DNA from: Paenibacillus_AP thailandensis
Lineage (GTDB): Bacteria > Bacillota > Bacilli > Paenibacillales > Paenibacillaceae
Assembly: GCF_042685365.1 (NCBI RefSeq)
Contig: NZ_JBHUMY010000007.1
Coordinates: forward strand, 303,381 to 367,380
Length of the DNA: 64,000 bases
Direction: 5' to 3'
A program made the translations under genes and the position numbers. The notes beneath the pieces were generated by a model. It did not search any database, was not told the origin of the DNA, and saw only the letters and a program-made list of their open reading frames with translations. Shown here one piece after another: positions 1-7,696 of this stretch (position 1 is its first letter; each line of letters starts with the position of its first letter).

Positions 1-263
1 CAATTTCTGCTTCACGGCATGCGGTTGACCACCGTCATGTGACGCCGAGCACCGCGCTGGGAGCTTCGCGTAGCATTTAGCGGATGCCTTTCCTGATCTA
101 ACGGGATAGTAACGAAAAGAAGCGGAAAGGCACATAAGGTCACTTAAACCCAAAGGAAGAATTCAAGTTGAAGAGTTGTGGATGTTTATATCGAGTCTGT
201 AAAGGTTCAGGTTCATAGAGGCAATACGTATTCTAAGGCTACGCAAGCTGCATAAACCCATGC
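1..263. other. Unassigned leading sequence
   Basis: I see no open frame, RNA gene or clear hairpin with a T tract here. The stretch ends at the stop codon of a broken VOC-family gene on the minus strand, so it may be the downstream flank of that gene. Confidence 0.3.
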
Positions 264-469
264 TTACTCCATATAATTCGATATTTCGACCAAGTTGCCG
301 TCAGGATCTCGAAGGTAGACAGAGATAATTTTGCCCAGAGCGCCCGTCCGCTCCACAGGTCCTTCCTCGATCGGAACTCCGCAAGCCGTCAGATGCTCTA
401 AAAATGGATCGTTTCCTCGATGTCCCGTACGGTCAGCACCATGTGATCCAGCGATTTGATTTTAAACAT
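264..469 (-). pseudogene. VOC (glyoxalase/bleomycin-resistance fold) family gene with internal deletion
   Basis: Read on the minus strand, an ATG opens a typical VOC start (MFKIKSLDHMVLTV, then RDIEETIHF). The frame then hits a stop and, in another frame, the typical VOC C-terminus follows (FLEHLTACGVPIEEG, then VERTGALGKIISVYL and RDPDGNLVEISNYME). About half of a normal ~125-residue protein is missing between positions 400 and 411. The junction falls on a GATCCATTTTT run that would fit both flanks. The conserved metal-ligand ends survive but the central strands are gone, so no functional protein is expected. Family assignment rests on the very typical N- and C-terminal motifs. Confidence 0.75.
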
Positions 470-517
470 CTTCCATTCTCCCTAAACGCGATACCGTAAT
501 GGAAAACATAATGCCTT

Positions 518-1354
518 TTACTTCGAAAGCTCGACAAACCCTTCGCCGAATACGTCGCGAACGTCGTGTATCGTCAGAAACGCATCCTTGTCGGCTGCTT
601 TTACGATTTTTTTCAACGTGGCGATTTCCTGCTTGCTGATGACGATGTACAACACTTCCTTGGCCGCTTTCGTATAATAGCCGTACCCCGTCAGCACCGT
701 AACCCCGCGGTCCATCTCCGTCGTGACCTTTTCCGCGATTAGCTTCGGATTGTTCGAAATAATGGTGACGGCCTTCTTCGGGTTAAGGCCCTCAATGATG
801 AAGTCCATCACTTTGGTCCCGATGTACAGCATAATGATCGTGAGCATCAGCCGTTCGGCACCGATAATAAAGAAAGAAGAGCAGGCGACGACCAGATCGA
901 AAAAAAGCAGCCCGTAGCTGACGTTCCAATCCAGATACTTGTTCGTTATGCGCGCCAAAATAACCGTTCCCGCCGTCGTTCCGCCAACCCGTACGATCAT
1001 CCCGATTCCAACGCCGGTAAAGACGCCGCCAAAGATGGCGTTGACGATCAGCTCGTCGGATTGGATGTTCCAGCTTTCGGTCAAATGAAGAAACAACGAA
1101 TGGAAGGCAATAACGATAATCGTGTATATTGTGCTTGTTTTATCTAAAAACTTATAGCCGATCAACAGCAGAAAGGAATTAATGATCAGATTCACGAGAC
1201 CCGGCGACCAGTCGAACAAATAATACAAAATAATGGTAACCCCGGTTACGCCGCCTTCGCCAAGGTCGTTAGGAATGACAAACAGGTTAATGGCAAGCGC
1301 GAATATAAACGCCCCGGCAATAAGATGCATGACGTCGAATATACGTTTTTTCAT
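518..1354 (-). CDS. YitT family membrane protein (DUF161 + DUF2179)
   Basis: This 278-residue protein has five to six hydrophobic segments in its first ~190 residues, including the family-typical N-terminal pattern FALAINLFVIPNDLGEGGVTG, and a soluble C-terminal domain of the DUF2179 type (about 195-275) ending in HDVRDVFGEGF. YitT proteins are integral membrane proteins of unknown transport role, usually in many copies in Bacilli. An AAAGGTGG ribosome site lies about 7 bases before the ATG. It stands alone, with no operon partner. Family call is firm, function is not known. Confidence 0.9.
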   Translation of the reverse strand: MKKRIFDVMHLIAGAFIFALAINLFVIPNDLGEGGVTGVTIILYYLFDWSPGLVNLIINSFLLLIGYKFLDKTSTIYTIIVIAFHSLFLHLTESWNIQSDELIVNAIFGGVFTGVGIGMIVRVGGTTAGTVILARITNKYLDWNVSYGLLFFDLVVACSSFFIIGAERLMLTIIMLYIGTKVMDFIIEGLNPKKAVTIISNNPKLIAEKVTTEMDRGVTVLTGYGYYTKAAKEVLYIVISKQEIATLKKIVKAADKDAFLTIHDVRDVFGEGFVELSK

Positions 1355-1511
1355 CGGATACCACCTTTAATCTTCACGGCATGGAACGTTCTGCAGCCCC
1401 GTTCACCCCCGTAATTCTACCAAATTAAAAACGTTAGTCAACACCAGCGCATTAGTGCAATAACATGGTAAACAAGGCATGTAAATAGAAACAAGCGCAA
1501 ATGCAAAAGAC

Positions 1512-1551
1512 AAAAATCCCCGTCATTGCCGCGATGGCAGGGGGATTTTGT
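1512..1551 (-). terminator. Rho-independent terminator, possibly bidirectional
   Basis: AAAATCCCC pairs with GGGGATTTT around a smaller inner GCC/GGC stem. A/T-rich tracts flank both sides, so it can stop the minus-strand gene that ends at 1615 and also plus-strand read-through. Confidence 0.7.
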
Positions 1552-1614
1552 TTATTCCAAATTTTTAACGGTTGCCGAACGTAGACACGAGTGCAATCCG
1601 AGCATTATTTAATC

Positions 1615-2142
1615 TCATTTAGGGAGCTTATACCGGTACCATGCAGCCCCCGTCAAGACGATGCCGATCACAAGGGCGGCAATCCAGCCGTCAGCGGAAC
1701 CGGTCGTACTCGAATTCTCATGCGTCTCTTCCGATAACGGAATTTCCTTTCCTTGCAAGTAACCCAGCATGACGGAAGCGACCGATGTCTTGGCCGAAGG
1801 CGAGCAAAGCGGGTTTTCCCATTTGCCGTCCGTTTTGCTCAGGAAAAATAAATACTCCTCGCCGGGTTCGCTTGGTCCGTCCAAAGCTCCCCAGTTCGGA
1901 TCTTCTTTGACGACGAGCGTGTGTTCCGTAACGCCTTTGTAGCTTTGGAGCACCGTCAGCTTCACCCGGTTATGGTCGCCGCTACGCTGTACGCTTTCAA
2001 CGCGGGCGGTCACGACACCGTCGTAACGTTCATACGCTTCCTCTACCGAAGGAATTTCCGCACAAGATAATGCCCATACATCCGTTGGTTTAAGCAGAAT
2101 TGCCATCATTAACGTGAATAATAATACGGCTGTTTTGCGCAT
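1615..2142 (-). CDS. Secreted NTR/TIMP-like protein with C-terminal membrane anchor
   Basis: The 175-residue product begins at an ATG 7 bases after a GGAGGGGGG ribosome site; a longer in-frame start upstream has no such site. Residues 1-25 are a signal peptide. The mature part starts LSCAEIPSVEEAYERYDGV, which resembles the bacterial tissue-inhibitor-of-metalloproteinase-like (netrin-type) domain where a conserved Cys begins the fold and a short beta-barrel follows. A Thr/Ser-rich linker (about 140-150) leads to one transmembrane helix and a short basic tail. Family members are cell-surface proteins of unknown role. Homology is judged from motif alone. Confidence 0.65.
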   Translation of the reverse strand: MRKTAVLLFTLMMAILLKPTDVWALSCAEIPSVEEAYERYDGVVTARVESVQRSGDHNRVKLTVLQSYKGVTEHTLVVKEDPNWGALDGPSEPGEEYLFFLSKTDGKWENPLCSPSAKTSVASVMLGYLQGKEIPLSEETHENSSTTGSADGWIAALVIGIVLTGAAWYRYKLPK

Positions 2143-2317
2143 AACGAATCCCCCCTCCTCTCCAGACGGCAGCAGAAGGCCCAAAGGTTGCTTTAACCTC
2201 TTAATGTTTCATTGTATGAACAATCGCCCGGTTTGTGACCGGTTCTTGAGGGCCTGGAGTGAAAGGGCACCCGCATTGGGCGAATGAGCGCGGACGATTT
2301 CAGATTCCCCTGGAAAT

Positions 2318-2761
2318 CTATGGACAGAACCCCGCCAGTAAAATCGCCGCAATAAATATAAGCTGCAGCACGGACCGGATAAATAACTTCGGTACGGGAC
2401 GCCCTCCGATCGTCATGTTCTCCTTCGCCGCGCGTACATTGGCGGGAAACATCGCGACGAGCAGCACCGTTAATCCGATCGAAGCCGCCTGCGAGGTAGC
2501 CGGGAGCAAAATGGCGACAGCTCCCGCGATTTCCAGCAGCCCGGTAACCGATACGATCAAGTCCGGTCGGGGAAAAGCCGGCGGAACCATACGGATCAAG
2601 TCCGGACGCCGCTTGCCCCAATGCGCGGAGGCGGCGAGCAGCAGCATGACGGCTACCGCTCCTTGCAGCGGAGTTTGCCAGCCCTCGAAATGGTTCATGC
2701 CGAGCAAGCCCAACGCTTTAAACAACAGAAAAGATACGACAAGCGCATAAAACGGTATCAT
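2318..2761 (-). CDS. DoxX family membrane protein
   Basis: A 147-residue protein with four hydrophobic helices and the DoxX-type signature (LLEIAGAVAILLPAT; AKENMTIGGRPVPKL). DoxX-like proteins are small integral membrane proteins linked in some species to redox and thiol stress. The ATG follows an AAAGGGG ribosome site by 7 bases; the longer open frame upstream overlaps tetR and is unlikely. It sits 28 bp downstream of the TetR gene on the same strand, so the two probably form one autoregulated operon. Confidence 0.85.
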   Translation of the reverse strand: MIPFYALVVSFLLFKALGLLGMNHFEGWQTPLQGAVAVMLLLAASAHWGKRRPDLIRMVPPAFPRPDLIVSVTGLLEIAGAVAILLPATSQAASIGLTVLLVAMFPANVRAAKENMTIGGRPVPKLFIRSVLQLIFIAAILLAGFCP

Positions 2762-2789
2762 CTTGCGTTCCCCTTTCCTCGACTTGTTA

Positions 2790-3380
2790 TCAAGCTTGTA
2801 AAATGCCGGCCATAAAAGAGGCGATATCTTGCGCCTTGAAGGAAGCCCGCGCAAACGGAATGGAGGAGCGAACGCGCATGCCGAGCGTCAAAAGCACGAA
2901 CATCTCGGCCGTCCGCCCGGGATCGACCGATGCCGGAATGACCCCGCTCTCCTGGCCGATTTCAATCCATTTCCCGGATAACGACACCGACCGCTCGTAA
3001 TACTGCTTGAGCGCTTCCGCGACAAGCGGCTCTTCCTCCTTCCCGAGCAAATACATCAGCACCTTGTTCGATATGTCCTGGGCGTTGTCGTAGGCCGTAA
3101 TGCTTTCCGCGATTTGCCGCATCGGCTCCTCGAATGTCCGGCGGCCATCCCCGATTTCCTTCATGAACCGTTCGTTCGTCTCCTCAAGACGCTCCTCAAG
3201 CACTCGAACGAAAATTTCGTCTTTGCTTTTCACATAGTGAAAAATAGCTCCCTTGGACAATCCCGAACGGTCCATGATGTCCTTCATCGTAATCGAATGG
3301 CAGCCTTTTTCCTGGATCAGCTCTTTGGTCGTATCCAGCAACAGCTTAAACGTCTGCTGCCTGCGCTCCTCTTGCTTCAA
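2790..3380 (-). CDS. TetR/AcrR family transcriptional regulator
   Basis: A 196-residue repressor-type protein. Residues 10-58 form the TetR helix-turn-helix (KGCHSITMKDIMDRSGLSKG, then AIFHYVKSKDEIF), and the rest is the all-helical ligand-binding and dimer domain. The start is TTG, set by an AGGAGGG site 7 bases upstream; no ATG is better placed. An ACCGA-NNN-TCGGT palindrome lies inside the promoter that drives it, which predicts autorepression. The probable target is the tetR-doxX operon itself. The inducer is unknown. Confidence 0.9.
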   Translation of the reverse strand: MKQEERRQQTFKLLLDTTKELIQEKGCHSITMKDIMDRSGLSKGAIFHYVKSKDEIFVRVLEERLEETNERFMKEIGDGRRTFEEPMRQIAESITAYDNAQDISNKVLMYLLGKEEEPLVAEALKQYYERSVSLSGKWIEIGQESGVIPASVDPGRTAEMFVLLTLGMRVRSSIPFARASFKAQDIASFMAGILQA

Positions 3381-3420
3381 GTTTCAGCCCTCCTCATTTC
3401 CATTTTTTTCTGCTGCTCTC

Positions 3421-3449
3421 ATTATAAAGACCGACCATCGGTTTGTAAA
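3421..3449 (-). promoter_or_regulatory. SigA-type promoter of tetR-doxX with TetR operator in the spacer
   Basis: On the minus strand TTTACA (-35, 3444-3449) and TATAAT (-10, 3421-3426) are separated by exactly 17 bases. The palindrome ACCGATGGTCGGT fills positions 3430-3442 of that spacer, so a bound repressor would block polymerase. Confidence 0.75.
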
Positions 3450-3517
3450 TACAACAATATAAAGCCGGTTATGATGAACCATACGCCAAGTTGCACTGGC
3501 TATTAACCGACTTTTGC

Positions 3518-3542
3518 AAAGGCGGCCCGATTTCGGCCTCCT
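3518..3542 (-). terminator. Weak hairpin downstream of the XRE regulator gene
   Basis: GGCC pairs with GGCC over a 7-base loop, extended by AGG/CCT. The following T tract is short, so terminator function is tentative. Confidence 0.35.
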
Positions 3543-3568
3543 GCAGCGACTCTCCAACGATGCACCGT

Positions 3569-4021
3569 TTAGTCTTGTTTATATATGTCCTTCAGGATTC
3601 CGGAGCCGATTCCGGCAACGACCATGAGAATCAAAGGTCCGAAGTTCCAGAGAAACTGCCCGCCAATCAATGTCATGTCCAGTGAAAATGCTTTGTTCAG
3701 CAGGAGGACGCCCAGTTTGATCAAAAGCAGAACGACGCCGGCTAAAAACAAAACGTCGAACGTAAACTTTAATTTCGGGTAAGCCAATTGTTTGCTGTCT
3801 TTAATCACTTTCCTTGTCAACTCCTCGTCGCTTCTTAGTAACTCATCGATGGTTAAACCGAACAGATCGCTCACCTTAATAATGATTTCAATGCTCGGAT
3901 AGTTCTGGCCGTTCTCCCATTTCGAAACCGACTGCCGGCTTACAAACAGCTTCTCGGCCAGTTCCTCTTGCGACCAGCCTCTTTTCTTTCTTTCCGTTTT
4001 TAGCTTCTCTCCAAAAATCAT
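3569..4021 (-). CDS. XRE family regulator with C-terminal membrane helices
   Basis: The 150-residue protein has a Cro/CI-type helix-turn-helix at residues 1-62 (LAEKLFVSRQSVSKWENGQ and YPSIEIIIKVSDLFGLT), then a linker and two hydrophobic helices at about 90-115 and 125-145. Membrane-tethered XRE regulators of this layout are common in Firmicutes and are usually found beside the genes they sense or control. Here it stands alone, with no partner in the same direction. The ATG at 4021 fits the family N-terminus (MIFGEKLKTERKKRGW); the upstream extension does not. Confidence 0.85.
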   Translation of the reverse strand: MIFGEKLKTERKKRGWSQEELAEKLFVSRQSVSKWENGQNYPSIEIIIKVSDLFGLTIDELLRSDEELTRKVIKDSKQLAYPKLKFTFDVLFLAGVVLLLIKLGVLLLNKAFSLDMTLIGGQFLWNFGPLILMVVAGIGSGILKDIYKQD

Positions 4022-4437
4022 TGCAGCAGCGCCTTTCCGTAATTGATAAACCAATCATGAAATAACCGCCTGCAAAAGTAAAGACCGCATTGGTTGCGCG
4101 GCCCCGCAACCCGAGGTTGCCGCCTTATTTCTAAAAGCAAAACCGGTTCCGCTGCCGTCATGGACGGATGACAGAACCGGTTATGGAGCGGCAAGTCAAT
4201 AACGATTAATCGTTAATTGGCTAGCTCGACGCAATCGTATACCCAGCCCGCGCTTAACCAGGGTCCTAAATCGCTGGGGCCGCTAATCGGCCTCCCCCTT
4301 GAAGTCAGACATCTGGGTTTAAGTTTCTTTCATGAAATTGGCTTTCGGATAGTAGAAACTTAAAGCCGAGACTCGCTCTCAAGGGAATTCTCTTTCTCCA
4401 TTCCATTTGGCTTAGTCAAGGTCCGAAGAGAATTTGG
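4022..4437. other. Non-coding stretch rich in inverted repeats
   Basis: No supported gene. It contains a terminator-like hairpin (4141-4182), a perfect 14-bp palindrome AACGATTAATCGTT (4201-4214), an 11-bp inverted repeat TTTAAGTTTCT/AGAAACTTAAA with a 25-base loop (4318-4364), and a 9-bp repeat AATTCTCTT/AAGAGAATT (4386-4435). Confidence 0.5.
4141..4182 (-). terminator. Terminator-like hairpin
   Basis: AACCGGTTC pairs with GAACCGGTT over a 24-base loop. Read on the minus strand it is followed by TTTTGCTTTT. It could end transcripts of the membrane-protein gene that stops at 4438. Confidence 0.55.
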
Positions 4438-5898
4438 CTACTCCCCCGCTCCCAGCAAGTAATCCGTCGGATTCTTACATTCGCTATAATCGCCGCTACC
4501 TTCCCCGGTTCCGCATCCGGATACCCAATAACCTTCAATCGGAAGCTCGTCATCGTCGATTTTAATGACATCTGTTAGACTGACTCGAAATTTGTCTCTG
4601 TCTTTTATTCCATAATTCACCAGCGTGCCGTCCGACATCAGCTTCAGCTTGATATAAGGATACTCGCCGCCCTGATGCGAGATTACGTTATGCAAATCGG
4701 CAACTTGTTTGAAAAAGTAATCGGACATCATTTGACGGTCGTATTGAATCCATTCATCCGTAGTTATGCGCTTGAGAACAAGGGATTGATCCTGCGCGTT
4801 ATATTCGGCATCCGTATGCACATAGCCATCCTGACCGCGATCCACTATGGTAAAAGACAGCTCTTTCAGCTCGCCTTGCTCACTGAGAACCGCTTCGTAT
4901 TCGGAAAGCCTTGCTTGTTCGCTTACCGCCGCCTGAGCCACGACGCTTTTCCACAGCCCGCCCGGCCCAATCTCCTCAATGGAGACATCGCGGACGGTCA
5001 TTTCGTCGTTCATCCGGTTAACCGCTCCCGCTAGCGAAGGCTGCAAAACCTGCAACGCATAGACCAACAAACCAAGCAGAGCCGCTTTGCGCTTAATCGC
5101 GTCGTTCGGCTTCGCTTTCCGGAAAAATAGCATATAAAAGGCAAAGCCGAGGGGAAGCTTCACGGCATTGATCGAGAACGTAAAGGCGCCCAGCAGCATA
5201 TAGCCGACAAGCTTCCATCCGAGCGTCCGCTCCTGTTCGCCGCGTCGCCGGTACAGAACGATCAAATACAGCCATAGTCCGGCCGCCGCCAGGGAGAATA
5301 GCCAAGTTACCCACGGAGTCCCCGTCAATTGCCGATACCCGTATAAGTTATAACCCGAAAAACGAACATAAGCGCCTTGCTCGAACCGCTCCCGGTAGGA
5401 GTCGTCGATGAAAATAGCCGATTGGTTCGACGGCCCGCCGCCCGCCCCGTAGCTCCCGCCAAGAATGTCTTTCCCTTCCGAATCCGTAACGACCCAATTG
5501 CCAAAATCGCCTGACGAAAAGGAACCGTCGGAATTGATATAATCCGTTAATAACAACTGCCCGGATCCGACATTCGGATTCGGTACGGCATCGAGTTGAA
5601 TAAAAAAATCGTCCTCCCGCTTGCCGACCCTCTCCAATATAATCCTGGTGCCGAACTTCTCTTCAAGCACAAGGTTCAGCTCGTTCTCTTCGCCGTCCCG
5701 CTCCGGAATCCATTCCGGCTTCAAATAGAACTCCGTCGAGACCTGCTCCTTGATCAGCGATACCGAATACCCGTCCCGATTAACGATCCGCTCATATACC
5801 GCTTCGCTGCGATAATAGTAAAGCCATGCGCCGGCCAGCAGCAGCACAATCAAGGCCGCGCCTGCGACCGCTCTCCACCGTTTCAACCCCGTCACCAC
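4438..5898 (-). CDS. Unrecognised multi-pass membrane protein
   Basis: About 480 residues that I cannot assign to a family. A hydrophobic helix at residues 11-29 is followed by a ~165-residue outward-facing beta-rich domain, then a cluster of three or four helices at about 195-295, and a second soluble domain of ~190 residues ending GCGTGEGSGDYSECKNPTDY, whose two Cys could form a disulfide. The start is uncertain: the frame opens at tandem GTG codons that directly abut a GGAGG site, and a TTG 12 bases further in (5886) is better spaced. It is monocistronic, between two hairpins. The layout suggests a sensor or envelope protein, but this is only inference. Confidence 0.6.
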   Translation of the reverse strand: MVTGLKRWRAVAGAALIVLLLAGAWLYYYRSEAVYERIVNRDGYSVSLIKEQVSTEFYLKPEWIPERDGEENELNLVLEEKFGTRIILERVGKREDDFFIQLDAVPNPNVGSGQLLLTDYINSDGSFSSGDFGNWVVTDSEGKDILGGSYGAGGGPSNQSAIFIDDSYRERFEQGAYVRFSGYNLYGYRQLTGTPWVTWLFSLAAAGLWLYLIVLYRRRGEQERTLGWKLVGYMLLGAFTFSINAVKLPLGFAFYMLFFRKAKPNDAIKRKAALLGLLVYALQVLQPSLAGAVNRMNDEMTVRDVSIEEIGPGGLWKSVVAQAAVSEQARLSEYEAVLSEQGELKELSFTIVDRGQDGYVHTDAEYNAQDQSLVLKRITTDEWIQYDRQMMSDYFFKQVADLHNVISHQGGEYPYIKLKLMSDGTLVNYGIKDRDKFRVSLTDVIKIDDDELPIEGYWVSGCGTGEGSGDYSECKNPTDYLLGAGE

Positions 5899-5948
5899 CC
5901 TCCAAAGGATTAGACGCGACAGGTTAGGAGGAAGTTTCTATAATGCCA

Positions 5949-5995
5949 AAAGTGGATAGTCTTGACGATGCCCCCTTCGTCATCAAAGACTATCC
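5949..5995 (-). terminator. Strong terminator after the SnoaL-like gene
   Basis: AGTGGATAGTCTT pairs with AAGACTATCCACT (13 bp), extended by GACGA/TCGTC. On the minus strand a TTTT run follows. It ends the transcript of the gene stopping at 6005. Confidence 0.8.
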
Positions 5996-6004
5996 ACTCG
6001 ATCG

Positions 6005-6406
6005 TCATTCGCCCCGGATTTGACTCCACATCGTGACCATGTCGATCCAGCCGCGATGCTCGGCGATCTTGCCGTTTACGACTCGATATCGACGGTACAG
6101 CGTGACGTCAATCGTATTGCCCGTAGGCGCGGTTCCAAAGAACATGCCTTGATGCGTGCCTTTTACCGACATTTTCACAAGCACTTTATCTTCTTGGCCG
6201 ATCATCTCTTCCACGGTATAGCGTTTATCGGGAAAGGCCTCCAAAATCGTGGCGGCGAATTGTTTCAAGCCTTCCTTGGATTGATAAGAGAGCTCCTGAT
6301 AATCGGCCGACAGGAACCGGTCCACGCACTCCAAGTCGCTTTCGTTCCAAAAGGCCTCGATAAACGCACTTACCGTCTCGATATTGCTTTGTTCCAACGT
6401 TTTCAT
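6005..6406 (-). CDS. SnoaL-like ester cyclase family protein
   Basis: A 133-residue cone-barrel (NTF2-like) protein: SAFIEAFWNESDLECVDRFL at the N-terminus, a central GTHQGMFFGTAPTGNTIDV loop, and RYRVVNGKIAEHRGWID near the end. This is the usual SnoaL-like polyketide-cyclase relative found singly in bacteria; the substrate is not known. The ATG at 6406 is preferred over a TTG two codons upstream because AAGGAG lies 9 bases before it. A shorter paralogue lies immediately upstream in the same direction (61 bp gap). Confidence 0.8.
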   Translation of the reverse strand: MKTLEQSNIETVSAFIEAFWNESDLECVDRFLSADYQELSYQSKEGLKQFAATILEAFPDKRYTVEEMIGQEDKVLVKMSVKGTHQGMFFGTAPTGNTIDVTLYRRYRVVNGKIAEHRGWIDMVTMWSQIRGE

Positions 6407-6467
6407 TTTCAACCTCTCCTTATAATGTGGTATAAACTTACCGGGCTAAACCGCCCCTGATCGGCCG

Positions 6468-6815
6468 TTATTTAGCTTGGATTTGCGGCAAAAGCGTGCC
6501 GGTGTCGAACCAGCCGCGATGCTCGGCGATTATTCCGTTCACAACCCGGAATTCGCGAAACTGCGTCGCTTTAACGGTTTTGCCCGTAGGCGCGTGACCC
6601 GCAAAAGGGCCGGAATGCACGGCCGTCATCGCGATTCTTGCGATGACCTTGTCGCCTTGAGCAAAAGTTTCGCCCACGGCATACCGCCGATCGGTAAAGG
6701 CCTCAACGAGCTGCGGCGCAAAAAATTGATCGGTTGTCTCCACCATACTCCGATTCGCCTCGTCCTCCAGAAACGCAGTCACCGCTTCCGCATTTTGTTG
6801 TTCCGCCGTTTTCAT
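6468..6815 (-). CDS. Shortened SnoaL-like paralogue
   Basis: A 115-residue relative of the downstream gene, sharing TAFLE, FTDRRYAVGETFAQGDKV, HSGPFAGHAPTGKTV and REFRVVNGIIAEHRGW. Compared with that paralogue it lacks about 17-20 residues right after the DQFFAP segment, so one helix of the cone fold is missing. The ATG at 6815 is placed 9 bases after AAGGAG. A GTGAC/GTCAC palindrome shared with the nearby ArsR-type gene lies 46 bp upstream, so it is probably controlled by that regulator. It may be a decaying duplicate. Confidence 0.65.
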   Translation of the reverse strand: MKTAEQQNAEAVTAFLEDEANRSMVETTDQFFAPQLVEAFTDRRYAVGETFAQGDKVIARIAMTAVHSGPFAGHAPTGKTVKATQFREFRVVNGIIAEHRGWFDTGTLLPQIQAK

Positions 6816-6860
6816 GCTATCCATCTCCTTTTTAATTATTTCTGTTGATTTCACACATAA

Positions 6861-6880
6861 ATGTGACTTTTAGGTCACAT
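6861..6880. promoter_or_regulatory. Palindromic operator, copy 1
   Basis: ATGTGACTTTTAGGTCACAT has 7-bp arms ATGTGAC/GTCACAT. Near-identical palindromes occur twice in the promoter region of the ArsR-SRPBCC gene 0.7 kb away. Confidence 0.65.
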
Positions 6881-6904
6881 ATCGATCAAAAAAAAATGAC
6901 CATT

Positions 6905-7459
6905 TCATCCGTTTGCAGCCGCAGCCGCTGCAGTCAACTTCCGGGTCGTCTCCACGAAACGATTAACGGCGGAAAGCACCCTCTCCCTTACTCCCTCGTC
7001 TAGCGGTGCTCCGTCGGGACCCAATCCGCCCGACCCGTATCCGATCGAAATCCATTCCGGGCAGTTGATGCCGTGCAAATTGCGCACAATCGTCTGCAGA
7101 TGCGTAAGCGAGCTTACGCCGAGCGGGCCGCCTGCCGAGCTTACGGAAAGGACAGGTTTGCCCGCGACTTGGTCCGCCTGCACATAATCCAAAGCGTTTT
7201 TGAGCGCTCCCGAGATGGAGCCATGGTATTCCGGCGTCGCCAGGATCAATCCGTCCCCGTCCGCGATTGCTCCCAGCATATGCCGAACGTTCGGATGAAA
7301 GTCCCAATTATCCGGCGTAAATAACGGCAGCGGCAGCTCCGATAAATCGATAAAGCTGACCGAAACGCGATCGGCTTTCAAAAGGGTTTCCATGTACTTA
7401 AGCAAATTCGTGCTTGTTGCGTTCGCGCGGTTGCTACCTGCAATCAACGTCACTTTCAT
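6905..7459 (-). CDS. NADPH-dependent FMN reductase
   Basis: A 184-residue flavodoxin-fold oxidoreductase. MKVTLIAGSNRANATSTNLL gives the phosphate-binding loop for FMN, ILATPEYHGSISGALKNALD is the diagnostic segment of the NAD(P)H-dependent FMN/azo/chromate reductase family, and LSVSSAGGPLG follows. Such enzymes reduce quinones, azo dyes or chromate with FMN bound; the physiological substrate is not set by sequence. The internal ATG at 7459 is chosen because AAAGGTG lies 9 bases upstream. It is divergent from the ArsR-type regulator, with two operators between them. Confidence 0.85.
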   Translation of the reverse strand: MKVTLIAGSNRANATSTNLLKYMETLLKADRVSVSFIDLSELPLPLFTPDNWDFHPNVRHMLGAIADGDGLILATPEYHGSISGALKNALDYVQADQVAGKPVLSVSSAGGPLGVSSLTHLQTIVRNLHGINCPEWISIGYGSGGLGPDGAPLDEGVRERVLSAVNRFVETTRKLTAAAAAANG

Positions 7460-7548
7460 CTTCAACATCACCTTTCATTATCGAATGTTTGGTTGCGGCG
7501 AAAGGATTTGCATGCCGCCGGCTGACAAACAAATCCGATTGCGTTATT

Positions 7549-7604
7549 ATGTGACTATAAGGTCACGTTTATTGGTTTTATAATACGTTACCTTAAGGTC
7601 ACAT
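7549..7604. promoter_or_regulatory. Two operator palindromes flanking a TATAAT box
   Basis: GTGACTATAAGGTCAC (7551-7566) and GTTACCTTAAGGTCACAT (7587-7604) lie 37 bp apart, centre to centre, in the divergent region. A TATAAT at 7578-7583 lies between them. They match the palindrome at 6861-6880, consensus GTGACYTNNARGTCAC. Confidence 0.7.
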
Positions 7605-7696
7605 GTCAAGCGGTTAAAACTGTTTTTTTCAAAAGGCTGTGTTATATTACTTTTAACTGCCATCTTATGCCGGGGAAATTGTAAGGGGGTGTTCCG

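Noticed and set aside
3888..4109. 73-codon frame overlapping the XRE gene start
   Set aside because: Out-of-frame shadow of the helix-turn-helix coding sequence.
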